Source: Oryzobacter faecalis (lineage in GTDB: Bacteria > Actinomycetota > Actinomycetes > Actinomycetales > Dermatophilaceae). From it: a stretch of DNA of 64,000 bases. How positions within the stretch are numbered: position 1 is the first letter of the stretch; every line of letters starts with the position of its first letter. Of the stretch, positions 24,407-33,815 are shown in pieces. The notes under the pieces are model-generated. The model worked only from the letters and a program-made list of their open reading frames with translations, had not been told where the DNA came from and did no database searches. The stretch spans positions 62,001-126,000 of the forward strand of contig NZ_JBKOFW010000004.1 in NCBI RefSeq assembly GCF_046764005.1, in the 5' to 3' direction. The position numbers were made by a program, and so were the translations under genes.

Positions 24407-25442
24407 CGAGCCGCTCGTCCTCGGGATCGAGACCTCGTGCGACGAGACCGGTGTCGGGATCGTCCGCGGCGAGACGCTCCTCGTCGACGCCATCGCGAGC
24501 AGCGTGGACGAGCACGCCCGGTTCGGCGGGGTCGTCCCGGAGGTGGCCAGCCGCGCGCACCTCGAGGCCATGGTCCCGACGATCGAACGAGCCTGCGCCA
24601 CGGCGGGCGTCACGCTGCGCGACCTCGATGCCGTCGCCGTGACGTCCGGGCCCGGACTGGCCGGGGCGCTGATGGTGGGGGTGGCGTCGGCCAAGGCCCT
24701 CGCCCTCGCCCTCGGGATCCCGCTCCACGGCGTCAACCACCTCGCCTCGCACGTGGCCGTCGACATCGTCGAGCACGGGCCCCTCCCCGAGCCGACCCTG
24801 GCGTTGCTCGTGTCGGGCGGCCACTCCTCCCTCCTCCTCGTGCCCGACGTGACGCACGACGTGCGGTCGCTGGGCTCGACGATCGACGACGCGGCGGGGG
24901 AGGCCTTCGACAAGGTGGCGCGTGTCCTCGGGCTGCCCTTCCCCGGGGGACCGCACATCGACAGGGCGGCGCGCGAGGGGGAGGTCGTCATCGACTTCCC
25001 CCGCGGCCTGACGACCGGACGCGACATGGAGCGCCACCGGTTCGACTTCTCGTTCTCCGGTCTGAAGACCGCCGTGGCGCGCTGGGTCCAGGCGAAGGAG
25101 GCTGCGGGCGAGACGGTTCCGGTCGCCGACGTCGCGGCCTCGTTCCAGGAGGCCGTCACCGACGTGCTGACCCGCAAGGCGATCCTCGCCTGCCGCGAGA
25201 ACGGCGTCGGCCACCTCCAGATCGGCGGCGGCGTGGCCGCGAACTCCAGGCTGCGGGCCATGGCGCAGGAGCGGTGCGACGCGGCCGGCATCGAGCTGCG
25301 GGTGCCACGACCGGGCCTGTGCACCGACAACGGGGCGATGGTCGCCGCGCTCGGGGCGCAGATGGTCCTCAAGGGCCGTCCGCCGTCGGGCCTCGCCATC
25401 CCGGCCGACTCCTCGATGCCGGTGACCGAGGTCTCCGCCTGA
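24399..25442 (+). CDS. tsaD: tRNA N6-threonylcarbamoyladenosine transferase TsaD
   Basis: TsaD transfers the threonylcarbamoyl group to A37 of ANN-decoding tRNAs. The 347-residue ASKHA protein shows GIETSCDETGVG (9-20), the metal-binding GVNHLASHVAVD with two histidines near 115-119, LVSGGHSSLLLV near 137, and IGGGVAANSRLR near 279. The ATG has AAGGAG seven to eight bases upstream, inside rimI. It is the last gene of the alr-tsa run; a strong hairpin follows after about 70 bases. Confidence 0.96.
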   Translation: MRDEPLVLGIETSCDETGVGIVRGETLLVDAIASSVDEHARFGGVVPEVASRAHLEAMVPTIERACATAGVTLRDLDAVAVTSGPGLAGALMVGVASAKALALALGIPLHGVNHLASHVAVDIVEHGPLPEPTLALLVSGGHSSLLLVPDVTHDVRSLGSTIDDAAGEAFDKVARVLGLPFPGGPHIDRAAREGEVVIDFPRGLTTGRDMERHRFDFSFSGLKTAVARWVQAKEAAGETVPVADVAASFQEAVTDVLTRKAILACRENGVGHLQIGGGVAANSRLRAMAQERCDAAGIELRVPRPGLCTDNGAMVAALGAQMVLKGRPPSGLAIPADSSMPVTEVSA

Positions 25443-25512
25443 CGCGGGTCGAGGTGTTCGGCCCGCGTCCTGCACCGCCCGATCACCTCGAACCGACCCC
25501 CGGACAGCACGG

Positions 25513-25540
25513 CGCCCCGGGAGCGTGGGCTCCCGGGGCG
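25513..25540. terminator. Strong hairpin between tsaD and the microprotein gene
   Basis: CGCCCCGGGAGC pairs perfectly with GCTCCCGGGGCG around a GTGG loop, giving 12 base pairs. It lies between convergent genes, tsaD on the plus strand and the microprotein gene on the minus strand. Neither side has a T tract. Confidence 0.75.
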
Positions 25541-25551
25541 GCTCGATGTGC

Positions 25552-25626
25552 TCAGAAGATGAAGATGAGCAGCGCGATGATCAGCAGCACGCCGACGATC
25601 GTCCAGATGAGACCGGATCCACGCAT
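25552..25626 (-). CDS. 24-residue membrane microprotein
   Basis: A minus-strand frame of 24 codons begins MRGSGLIWTIVGVLL and continues as an uninterrupted run of Ile, Leu, Ala and Phe to its stop. It is almost entirely one transmembrane helix with a short positively charged N-terminus. GGGAGGCGGAGAACT places a Shine-Dalgarno sequence directly upstream of the ATG. A strong hairpin terminator lies a few bases after the stop. From memory, tiny hydrophobic proteins starting this way recur in actinobacteria. The function is unknown. Confidence 0.7.
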   Translation of the reverse strand: MRGSGLIWTIVGVLLIIALLIFIF

Positions 25627-25773
25627 AGTTCTCCGCCTCCCATAGGGGTGTCCCGGACGGGTGTCCGGTCTCCGACACTAGGGCCATCAGGGGGCCTGAG
25701 GAGGCCCTGCGTGCAGACGAGTTCGTGCTGGCCGGCGGGACCGTGGGCCGATCTCCCGAGGCGTCCTCGCTGG

Positions 25774-26850
25774 TCAGGGCATCCCGCGCCGGCCGTGCGT
25801 GCGCGGCGGGGCGTCACCGCCCTCGGGAGGCACCATCTCGGCACGCACCCCGAGCAGCCGAACCGGGCGCTCGTCATCGAGGGCGCGGAAGAGGTCGAGG
25901 GCGGTCCCGGCGACGACGTCGGGGCTCCAGGTCGGTTCGCGCAGCTTCCGCGACCGGTTGACGGTGAAGAAGGGGACGAAGCGCACCTTGAGGTGGACCC
26001 GGGCACACGGTCGGCCCTCGGCCCGGATGTCGTCGACCACCCGCTCCGCGAGCGACCGGAGCGCCTCCTCGACCTCCGGCAGCGAGACGAGGTCGCGCTG
26101 GTAGGTGGTCTCCCGGCCGTGCGCCCGGGGGACCCACGGGGTGTCGTCGACGTCCGACGAGCCCTCGCCGCGCCCGAGGTCGCGCAGCCACGGCCCCGAC
26201 TGCGGACCGAACTCGGCGGCGAGGACGGCGTCGTCGGCCTGCGCGAGCTGGCTCACGGTCTCGATCCCCAGGGCGGCGAGCCGCTGCGAGATGCGGCTCC
26301 CCACCCCCCACAGCGCGTGGGTGGGTTCGGCGCCCATGACGTCGAACCATGTCGCCCGGGTGAGCCGGAACGTGCCCCGTGGCTTGCCGAACTCCGTCGC
26401 GATCTTGGCCCGCACCTTGGTGTCGCCGATGCCGACCGAGCAGTGCAGGGCGGTGGCGGCGAGCACGTCGGCCTGGATGCGGTGCGCCACGGCCTCGGGG
26501 TCGTCGGTCTCGATGCCGACGAACGCCTCGTCCCAGCCGAGCACCTCGACGACGGCACCCGGGACGGCACGCAGGGTGCCCATGACCCCGGCCGACGCCG
26601 CCTCGTACACGGGATGGTCGACGGGCAGGAACACGGCGTCCGGGCACCGCTTCAGCGCGGTGCGCAGCGGCATCCCCGAGCGGACCCCGAACACTCGCGC
26701 CTCGTAGGACGCGGTGGAGACGACGGCGCGCTCGGTGGGGTCACCGCGCCCTCCGACGACGACGGGCAGGCCAGCGAGCTCGGGCCGCCGGAGCACCTCG
26801 ACGGCCGCGATGAACTGGTCCATGTCGACGTGCAGGACCCAGCGGGACAT
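25774..26850 (-). CDS. dinB: DNA polymerase IV (Y family)
   Basis: This 358-residue Y-family polymerase performs translesion synthesis. LHVDMDQF (7-14) provides the first metal-binding Asp, and the catalytic pair is Asp107-Glu108 in GWDEAF, where most DinB proteins read SxDEA. VGIGDTKVRAKIATEFGKP and the helix-hairpin-helix segment LWGVGSRISQRLAALGI follow, then the little-finger domain. There is no obvious beta-clamp-binding motif at the end, RTHGRRGMP. It may belong to the actinobacterial DinB subgroup with GWDEA rather than the E. coli-like one. Confidence 0.93.
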   Translation of the reverse strand: MSRWVLHVDMDQFIAAVEVLRRPELAGLPVVVGGRGDPTERAVVSTASYEARVFGVRSGMPLRTALKRCPDAVFLPVDHPVYEAASAGVMGTLRAVPGAVVEVLGWDEAFVGIETDDPEAVAHRIQADVLAATALHCSVGIGDTKVRAKIATEFGKPRGTFRLTRATWFDVMGAEPTHALWGVGSRISQRLAALGIETVSQLAQADDAVLAAEFGPQSGPWLRDLGRGEGSSDVDDTPWVPRAHGRETTYQRDLVSLPEVEEALRSLAERVVDDIRAEGRPCARVHLKVRFVPFFTVNRSRKLREPTWSPDVVAGTALDLFRALDDERPVRLLGVRAEMVPPEGGDAPPRTHGRRGMP

Positions 26851-26896
26851 GACCCCATCGTGGCGGACGCCGCCGACATCCGGCGCCGGCCGAGCC

Positions 26897-28147
26897 TCAG
26901 CCGGTGGCGGGCTCGGAGCAGGGGAGCAGCCCCATCCGGTCCTTGAGGGCAAGCACCCGCTCGACCGACGCATCGACCTTGGCCGCGAACCCGGGCTCGG
27001 CAGAAGCCTTCTCGGTGATCGCGTCGATCATGTCGTCGGCGTCGGAGGCCTTGCCGGTGAGGACGACGTCGCCCCCCGCGTCGAGGAGCCGGGTCGCCCG
27101 GGCGCCCGGGGGGACGGACCGCAGCGCCTCGGCGTTGACGTCGTCGGTGATGACGACACCGTCGTACCCGAGGTCCTCGCGCAGCAGGCCGGTGATGATC
27201 CTCTCCGAGAACATCGCCGGGTTCTCCCCGTCGAGCTTGGGGTACCTCGCGGACGACATCATGACGAGCCCGACGCCGGCCTCGATGTTCGCGCGGAACG
27301 GCTCGAGGAAGGGGTCGTCGGCGGTCGCCACCGAGTCGGTGATCCCCGAGGACGAGAAGTCGGTGTTGTTGCGGACGCGTCCGAGACCGGGGAAGTGCTT
27401 GACCGCGCCCTCGACGCCCTCGTCCAGCATCCCGCGCAGGAACGCGACGGAGTAGGTCGCCACGGTCTTCGGGTCGGAGCCGTACTGGCGGCCCCACTTG
27501 CCGATCGGCTCGTTCGCGCGGCCGATGTCCTCGGGAACGGTGTCGGCGACGGGGGCGAGGTTGACGTTGACGCCGACCTCCTTCATCTCCTTCGCCCACC
27601 CGGCGGCGTCCTCCGTCAGCTCGTCGGGTGCGAGCTCGGCCTGGTCGAGGGCCTTCGGCGGCCGGGTGAACCCGTCGCCGCGCAGCTGGTGGACGATGCC
27701 GCCCTCCTGGTCGGCGGCGATCATCAGGCCGACCCCGCCCGTGGCCTCCTGCGAGACCAGGCCCTCGAGGTGCGTCGACGCCCGCGAGACCTTCGCCGCG
27801 CCCTCCCAGCCCCCGAGGTAGATGACGTTGCCGACGTGCTCGGTGGTGACGAGGCCGTCGAGCGAGGTGCGCGGGGCGTTGGTGTCGAGCCCGACCATGA
27901 GCAGCTGGCCCACCCGCTGCTGCGCGGACAGGGCCTCGAACGTGGCCTCGGCGCAGGTCTGCGTCGTCTCGGTCGGCGAGGGGGCCGCGGACGTCGACGG
28001 GGCGGGCGCGCTCGGCGACGGCGAGGACGCGGACGGCGCGCCGCCGGAGCACCCGACGAGCGCGACGAGCACGCCGCCGGTCACCACGGCGGTCGTGGCG
28101 GTCCGGGCGCGGAGGGCTTGCAGGGCCGGGAAGGAGCGGTGGAGCAC
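26897..28147 (-). CDS. Glycoside hydrolase family 3 lipoprotein, NagZ-like
   Basis: The 416-residue product is a lipoprotein: a hydrophobic signal ends in LVALVGC with Cys33 as the lipid-bearing residue, followed by a Ser/Pro/Thr-rich linker. The GH3 domain shows AADQEGGIVHQLRGDGFTRPP, VKHFPGLGRVRNNTD near 250 and VVITDDVNAEAL near 330, the last holding the catalytic Asp. It is probably a beta-N-acetylhexosaminidase acting on wall fragments at the cell surface. The GTG start has TAGCGT six bases upstream on the minus strand and no Shine-Dalgarno sequence. Confidence 0.9.
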   Translation of the reverse strand: MLHRSFPALQALRARTATTAVVTGGVLVALVGCSGGAPSASSPSPSAPAPSTSAAPSPTETTQTCAEATFEALSAQQRVGQLLMVGLDTNAPRTSLDGLVTTEHVGNVIYLGGWEGAAKVSRASTHLEGLVSQEATGGVGLMIAADQEGGIVHQLRGDGFTRPPKALDQAELAPDELTEDAAGWAKEMKEVGVNVNLAPVADTVPEDIGRANEPIGKWGRQYGSDPKTVATYSVAFLRGMLDEGVEGAVKHFPGLGRVRNNTDFSSSGITDSVATADDPFLEPFRANIEAGVGLVMMSSARYPKLDGENPAMFSERIITGLLREDLGYDGVVITDDVNAEALRSVPPGARATRLLDAGGDVVLTGKASDADDMIDAITEKASAEPGFAAKVDASVERVLALKDRMGLLPCSEPATG

Positions 28148-28153
28148 CCGACG

Positions 28154-28159
28154 ACGCTA
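28154..28159 (-). promoter_or_regulatory. -10 element of leaderless NagZ-like gene promoter
   Basis: TAGCGT on the minus strand ends six bases before the GTG start at 28147. No ribosome-binding site lies between. Confidence 0.5.
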
Positions 28160-28252
28160 CGTGACGCGGCCGCCATCCCGGGAATCGCCGAGGTGAGGCC
28201 TCGGCCGGCACGACCCTCGTGCGGTCCCGTGCGCCGGCCACGGGCATGGACG

Positions 28253-29239
28253 ATGATCGTGGCCGTGCCCCGACTCCCGATCGTCCTCGACGTCGACACC
28301 GGCGTCGACGACGCCTGTGCCCTGCTCCTCGCCGCCCTCCACCCCGACCTCGACCTGCGCGCCGTGTCGTGCGTGGGCGGCAACGCCCCCCTCGACGACG
28401 TCGTCCGCAACACGCTGCGCGTCCTCGAGACCGCCGGCCGCGGCGACGTCCCGGTGGGGGTCGGCGCCCGCCGCCCGCTCCTCGAGGACCCCGTCGACGC
28501 CCGGCACGTCCACGGCTCCGACGGCATGGCCGACCTCGGGATGCCGGTGCCGACGCTCACGCCCGACCCGCGGTCCGCACTCGACCTCCTCCGTGACGTC
28601 GTCGAGGACGCCGCCGCGGCGGGCGAGCCGGTCACGGTCGTCCCGCTCGCACCGATGACGAACCTCGCGCTGTTCGCCCGCGTCCACCCGGACGCCTTCG
28701 CGCGGATCGGGCGCCTCGTCTTCATGGGCGGTGGCGCGCAGATCAGCAACGCGACGGCCGCCGCGGAGTTCAACGTCTTCCACGACCCCGAGGCCGCGGC
28801 GATCGTCCTCGACGCGTGTGCCACCCACGGGGTCGAGGTCGCGATGTACGGCCTCGACGTGTTCTACGACCCGCTCGTCACCGACGCCGACGTCGAGGGC
28901 CTGCGGGCGCTCGGGACCCCGGTCGCCGACCTCGCCGCCGGGCTGATCTCTTACCACCACAGGCGTTTTGCCAATGCGGGCGCGACGATCGGTGACGCGG
29001 GCGCGGTCGCGATGCTCCTGCTCCCCGACGCCGTCACGACCGAGCGGCTGCCCGTTCGGGTCGAGCTCACCGGGTCGTGGACCCGGGGCCGCACGGTCGT
29101 CGACACCCGTGACTGGAGCGGGCACCTGGACCACGACCCGCACGGCCTGGCCCCCGCCCAGGTCCACGTGGCGCTCGCCATCGACGGGCCCCGCGTCGCC
29201 GAGCTGTGGCTGCGCACCGTGAGAGGCGAGGTCGGATGA
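28253..29239 (+). CDS. Nucleoside hydrolase (IunH family)
   Basis: This 328-residue enzyme hydrolyses the N-glycosidic bond of ribonucleosides, releasing base and ribose. The family calcium-binding signature DVDTGVDDA is at 13-21. VVPLAPMTNLALF near 129, FMGGGA near 158, and AEFNVFHDPEAA near 170 complete the active site. The reading frame is open for 1.5 kb upstream, antisense to the GH3 gene, so ATG 28253 is chosen from where similarity begins; a GTG at 28265 is an alternative. It overlaps the ribokinase gene (ATGA), and together they form a salvage pair. Confidence 0.93.
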   Translation: MIVAVPRLPIVLDVDTGVDDACALLLAALHPDLDLRAVSCVGGNAPLDDVVRNTLRVLETAGRGDVPVGVGARRPLLEDPVDARHVHGSDGMADLGMPVPTLTPDPRSALDLLRDVVEDAAAAGEPVTVVPLAPMTNLALFARVHPDAFARIGRLVFMGGGAQISNATAAAEFNVFHDPEAAAIVLDACATHGVEVAMYGLDVFYDPLVTDADVEGLRALGTPVADLAAGLISYHHRRFANAGATIGDAGAVAMLLLPDAVTTERLPVRVELTGSWTRGRTVVDTRDWSGHLDHDPHGLAPAQVHVALAIDGPRVAELWLRTVRGEVG

Positions 29240-30078
29240 CGGCGGCGACGGGGCGCGTCGTCGTCATCGGGTCGCTCAACGTCGACCTCGTGACCCGGGT
29301 CGAGCGCCACCCGAGGCCCGGCGAGACCGTCCTCGGCGACGGCCTGCGCCGGCTCGCCGGGGGCAAGGGTGCCAACCAGGCGGTCGCCGCGGCGGCCGCC
29401 GGGGCGCCGGTCGCGATGGTCGGCTGCGTCGGTGACGACGCCGGCGGCACGGCCTACCGGGAGCGCCTCGCCGCGCGCGGCATCGACGTCGCCGGGGTTC
29501 GGGTCGTCGGGGGCCACCCGACCGGCCACGCCCTCATCGCGGTGTCCGACGACGGCGAGAACTCGATCGTCGTCGTTCCGGGCGCCAACGACCTGCTCGA
29601 CGAGCGGGAGGTCGCCGCGGTGGACGCCCTTGGCGAGGGCGACGTCCTCCTCGTCCAGCTCGAGGTCCCGCGGACCGTCGTCTGCACCGCGGTCCGGCGG
29701 GCGGCCGGCCGGGGTGCGCGGGTCGTCCTCAACGTGGCGCCGTGGTCGGCCCTGCCCCCCGACGTCGTCGCGCTGGGCGACCCGGTCGTCGCCAACGAGC
29801 ACGAGATGCAGGCCCTCGCCGAGGACGGCGCCGAGCCGCGCTCCCTCCTCGTGACGTTCGGGTCGAACGGTGCGTCGTGGGACGGGGCCACGAGTCCCGC
29901 GGTGGTCGTCGCGCCGGAGGACGTGCAGGACACCACCGGCGCCGGCGACGCGTTCTGCGGAACGCTCGCGGCCGCCCTCGCACGAGGCGCCGGTCGCGAG
30001 GAGGCGCTCGCCGCGGCCCTCGAGGCCGGGGCCGCGGCGGTCCGCCACGAGGGAGCCCAGCCCGACCCCGACCTCTGA
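29236..30078 (+). CDS. rbsK: Ribokinase / PfkB-family carbohydrate kinase
   Basis: This 280-residue PfkB kinase probably phosphorylates the ribose released by the upstream nucleoside hydrolase. GSLNVDLV near the start, GGKGANQAVAAA near 40, and the anion-hole motif DTTGAGDAF with catalytic Asp238 are all present. Coupling to the hydrolase by ATGA supports ribose as substrate, but the kinase could also take another furanose. The gene is followed after nine bases by a 99-bp palindrome. Confidence 0.85.
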   Translation: MTAATGRVVVIGSLNVDLVTRVERHPRPGETVLGDGLRRLAGGKGANQAVAAAAAGAPVAMVGCVGDDAGGTAYRERLAARGIDVAGVRVVGGHPTGHALIAVSDDGENSIVVVPGANDLLDEREVAAVDALGEGDVLLVQLEVPRTVVCTAVRRAAGRGARVVLNVAPWSALPPDVVALGDPVVANEHEMQALAEDGAEPRSLLVTFGSNGASWDGATSPAVVVAPEDVQDTTGAGDAFCGTLAAALARGAGREEALAAALEAGAAAVRHEGAQPDPDL

Positions 30079-30087
30079 CCAACCCCC

Positions 30088-30186
30088 GTCCCAACTTTCC
30101 CGCCTGATGCGACAACCTTCGGTGGGGCACCCCGAAGTTCGGGGTGCCCCACCGAACCTTCTGGCATCAGGCGGGAAAGTTGGGAC
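30088..30186. repeat. 99-bp two-tier palindrome
   Basis: The outer arms at 30088-30110 and 30164-30186 are perfect 23-base inverted copies, GTCCCAACTTTCCCGCCTGA and so on. The inner arms at 30118-30136 and 30138-30156 are perfect 19-base inverted copies containing TTCGGTGGGGCACCCCGAA, with one base between them. The seven-base segments between the tiers (GACAACC, CCTTCTG) do not pair. It fills the gap between the convergent ribokinase and methyltransferase genes. A bidirectional terminator would need far less. The form also resembles a small palindromic mobile or REP-like element. Confidence 0.9.
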
Positions 30187-30192
30187 CCGTCG

Positions 30193-31434
30193 TCAGCAGG
30201 GGTCGACGACGAGGACGACCTGCTGGCCCGCGACCCGCGTGAGGATGACGGTGGCCTGCGCCCCGTCTCCGGCCTTCCGGCCGATCCGCAGCTGGCGGCG
30301 CAGCTCGTCGTCGTCGAGCCGCACGCCGCGCTTCTTGATCGTCAGGCCGGTGACGCCGTGCTGGACCAGCCACGCCCGCAGCGACTTCACCCCGAACGGC
30401 ATCGCCTCGCGGATGGCGTAGCGGCGCGCGAACTCGACGTCGACCTCGGCGTCCGAGACGACGTACCCGAGCCCGTGGTCGACCTCGCTGCCGAGCGTCG
30501 CCGCCGTCACCGCACCCAGCAGACCCGCCTGGGTGACGGCGCGGTCCGGCTCGTAGAGCCACGGCCCGACCGACGACAGGCTCGTCGCGGCCGGCGGGTC
30601 GGCCTCGGCCATCGTCTCGTCGACCTCCACCGGCGACCGGCCGGGCCCGAGGATCCGGGCGCTGCGGCCGGGTCGGTGGGCGAGCGGCCCCCACCACACG
30701 GTGCACTCGAGGACCTCGCCGGCGTACGAGGTCCACTGGGCCTCGGTGCCGAGGGGGATGGCGTCCTTGGGCATCGAGGGCGAGAGCTTGGCCCCCGTGG
30801 CCGGCACCGCCGTGGCGACCTGGACGACGAAGTCCCACGTCGGGCGGATCTCGTCGAGGCGGAAGACCCGCTTGATCCGGCCGTGCCGTCCGGTGACCCC
30901 GGGCACCCGCCGGGCGGGGTCGAGCCAGACCCCCACCCGTGAGCGCAGCGGGTCGCGCGGCGGCTCGAACTCCTCGGCCAGCCCCACCCGGGCCCGCGAG
31001 TCCGGCCAGGGCCGGAGGTTGATGTCGGCGATGGCGGCCGTCACGGGGTCGATGTCGACGCCCTGGACCGTGACGCCGAGGGCCGACATCGCGACCGCGT
31101 CGGAGCCGATGCCGCAGCCGAGGTCGTGGACGGTCGCCAGGCTCGCGTTGTAGAAGCGCCCGGCGTGGGTCGCGGACAGCTCGAGCCGGGACGCCTGCTC
31201 GAGGCCGTCGGCGGTGTAGAGCAGGTCGTCGGCGAACTCGCCGAACTTCGCGACGGCCCGGGCGCGCAGCCGCTGCTGGGTCAGGAGGGCGGCGACCAGC
31301 TCGGGGGCATGGCCCTCGCGCCGCAGGCGGTCCTGGAGGGCGATGACCTGGGTCTCGTCGTACGCGGGGAGGGAGCGGAGCAGCTCCTTGCCGTCGGGGC
31401 TCCCGAGGGCTCGCACGATGCCGAGGTCCACGGC
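30193..31434 (-). CDS. Class I SAM methyltransferase with THUMP-like C-terminal domain
   Basis: The 413-residue protein has a Rossmann methyltransferase core with SAM loop VHDLGCGIGSDAVAMS near 95 and VDIDPVTAAIAD beyond it. The C-terminal part ends with LTIKKRGVRLDDDELRRQL, which resembles the THUMP-like domain of actinobacterial proteins of this type. The target is probably a nucleic acid, but this is unproven. Homologues start near VDLGIVRALGSPDGKELL, so I use the GTG at 31434, with AGGA nine bases upstream. An ATG at 31449 would add five residues. It is divergent from groES. Confidence 0.8.
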   Translation of the reverse strand, partial: AVDLGIVRALGSPDGKELLRSLPAYDETQVIALQDRLRREGHAPELVAALLTQQRLRARAVAKFGEFADDLLYTADGLEQASRLELSATHAGRFYNASLATVHDLGCGIGSDAVAMSALGVTVQGVDIDPVTAAIADINLRPWPDSRARVGLAEEFEPPRDPLRSRVGVWLDPARRVPGVTGRHGRIKRVFRLDEIRPTWDFVVQVATAVPATGAKLSPSMPKDAIPLGTEAQWTSYAGEVLECTVWWGPLAHRPGRSARILGPGRSPVEVDETMAEADPPAATSLSSVGPWLYEPDRAVTQAGLLGAVTAATLGSEVDHGLGYVVSDAEVDVEFARRYAIREAMPFGVKSLRAWLVQHGVTGLTIKKRGVRLDDDELRRQLRIGRKAGDGAQATVILTRVAGQQVVLVVDPC

Positions 31435-31503
31435 GCGACATCCTGCCATTCCCCCGTCGCCGGCCCGCCCCGGTCCCCGCCGCCGGCGGCGGTCGGCCAC
31501 GTG

Positions 31504-31530
31504 CTGGCACTCGAGTTGACCGAGTGCTAA
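31504..31530. promoter_or_regulatory. CIRCE operator 1 (HrcA-binding site)
   Basis: CTGGCACTC and GAGTGCTAA flank a nine-base spacer, closely matching the CIRCE consensus TTAGCACTC-N9-GAGTGCTAA. The spacer contains the TTGACC -35 box of the groESL promoter, so bound HrcA would block polymerase. Confidence 0.92.
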
Positions 31531-31545
31531 CGGGCCACCTAGATT
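31516..31545 (+). promoter_or_regulatory. groESL promoter
   Basis: TTGACC at 31516-31521 and TAGATT at 31540-31545 are separated by 18 bases. The -35 box lies within CIRCE 1, and CIRCE 2 lies just after the expected start point. Confidence 0.75.
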
Positions 31546-31552
31546 TGCCTCA

Positions 31553-31579
31553 TTGGCACTCGCCACCCGCGAGTGCCAG
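31553..31579. promoter_or_regulatory. CIRCE operator 2 (HrcA-binding site)
   Basis: TTGGCACTC and GAGTGCCAG flank a nine-base spacer. This second copy is centred 49 bases after the first and overlaps or follows the transcription start. Confidence 0.9.
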
Positions 31580-31678
31580 CGCAGCCCGGGTCGACCGCGA
31601 CCCCCGCGACGGCGTGAGCGGCCCGGTGAAGCGCGAGTCCCGTCCACTTCGACTCACCCCACAGGGGAGGAGCACACC

Positions 31679-31972
31679 GTGTCGGTTTCCATCAAGCCGC
31701 TCGAGGACCGCATCGTCATCAAGAGCCTCGAGGCCGAGCAGACGACTGCGTCCGGTCTGGTCATCCCGGACACCGCGAAGGAGAAGCCCCAGGAGGGCGA
31801 GGTCCTCGCTGTCGGCCCGGGTCGCATCGACGACAAGGGCAACCGCGTCCCGCTCGACGTCCAGGTCGGCGACCGCGTCATCTTCAGCAAGTACGGCGGC
31901 ACCGAGATCAAGCACGGCGGCGAGGAGTACCTCATCCTCTCCGCCCGTGACGTGCTCGCCGTCGTCGGCTGA
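31679..31972 (+). CDS. groES: Co-chaperonin GroES
   Basis: GroES caps the GroEL folding chamber. The 97-residue protein begins VSVSIKPLEDRIVIKSLEAE, has the mobile loop around EQTTASGLVIPDTAKEKPQEG, and ends YLILSARDVLAVVG. The GTG start has GGGGAGGAG about seven bases upstream. An upstream continuation of the frame into CIRCE 2 is not coding. Control by HrcA is indicated by two CIRCE operators. Confidence 0.97.
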   Translation: MSVSIKPLEDRIVIKSLEAEQTTASGLVIPDTAKEKPQEGEVLAVGPGRIDDKGNRVPLDVQVGDRVIFSKYGGTEIKHGGEEYLILSARDVLAVVG

Positions 31973-31992
31973 CGCACCACTGATGCCGTGAC

Positions 31993-32033
31993 CGCGCCCC
32001 GGTGCGCACCCACCCGGGTGCCGCCGGGGCGCG
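31993..32033 (+). other. Intercistronic hairpin between groES and groEL
   Basis: CGCGCCCCGG at 31993-32002 pairs perfectly with CCGGGGCGCG at 32024-32033, and the loop contains the smaller palindrome CACCCGGGTG at 32011-32020. It lies in the 136-base gap between the two cistrons, where processing or attenuation could set different GroES and GroEL levels. Confidence 0.65.
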
Positions 32034-32108
32034 TCCGGCTCTCCTGAACCACGCACACCCGCCGGCGGGCGCACGCCGCCCCGGCACCCTCCACCGAGAA
32101 GGACAGCA

Positions 32109-33725
<1,617 letters not shown>

Positions 33726-33742
33726 GCCCCCTCGCGACACCC

Positions 33743-33778
33743 GGACGCCGTCCGCCCCACCCGGGGCGGGCGGCGTCC
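33743..33778 (+). terminator. Terminator hairpin after groEL
   Basis: GGACGCCGTCCGCCCC pairs with GGGGCGGGCGGCGTCC around ACCC, 16 pairs with one wobble. It lies 18 bases after the groEL stop, with no T tract. Confidence 0.75.
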
Positions 33779-33803
33779 GTCGTCCACCGCGGAGGCGGGG
33801 TCG

Positions 33804-33809
33804 TAGGGT
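33804..33809 (+). promoter_or_regulatory. -10 element of leaderless racemase promoter
   Basis: TAGGGT ends six bases before the ATG at 33816, without a ribosome-binding site. Confidence 0.5.
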
Positions 33810-33815
33810 GCGGGC

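Noticed and set aside
31553..31678. N-terminal extension of GroES into the CIRCE region
   Set aside because: The extra residues derive from the operator and leader. The GTG at 31679 has a strong Shine-Dalgarno sequence and begins the conserved protein.
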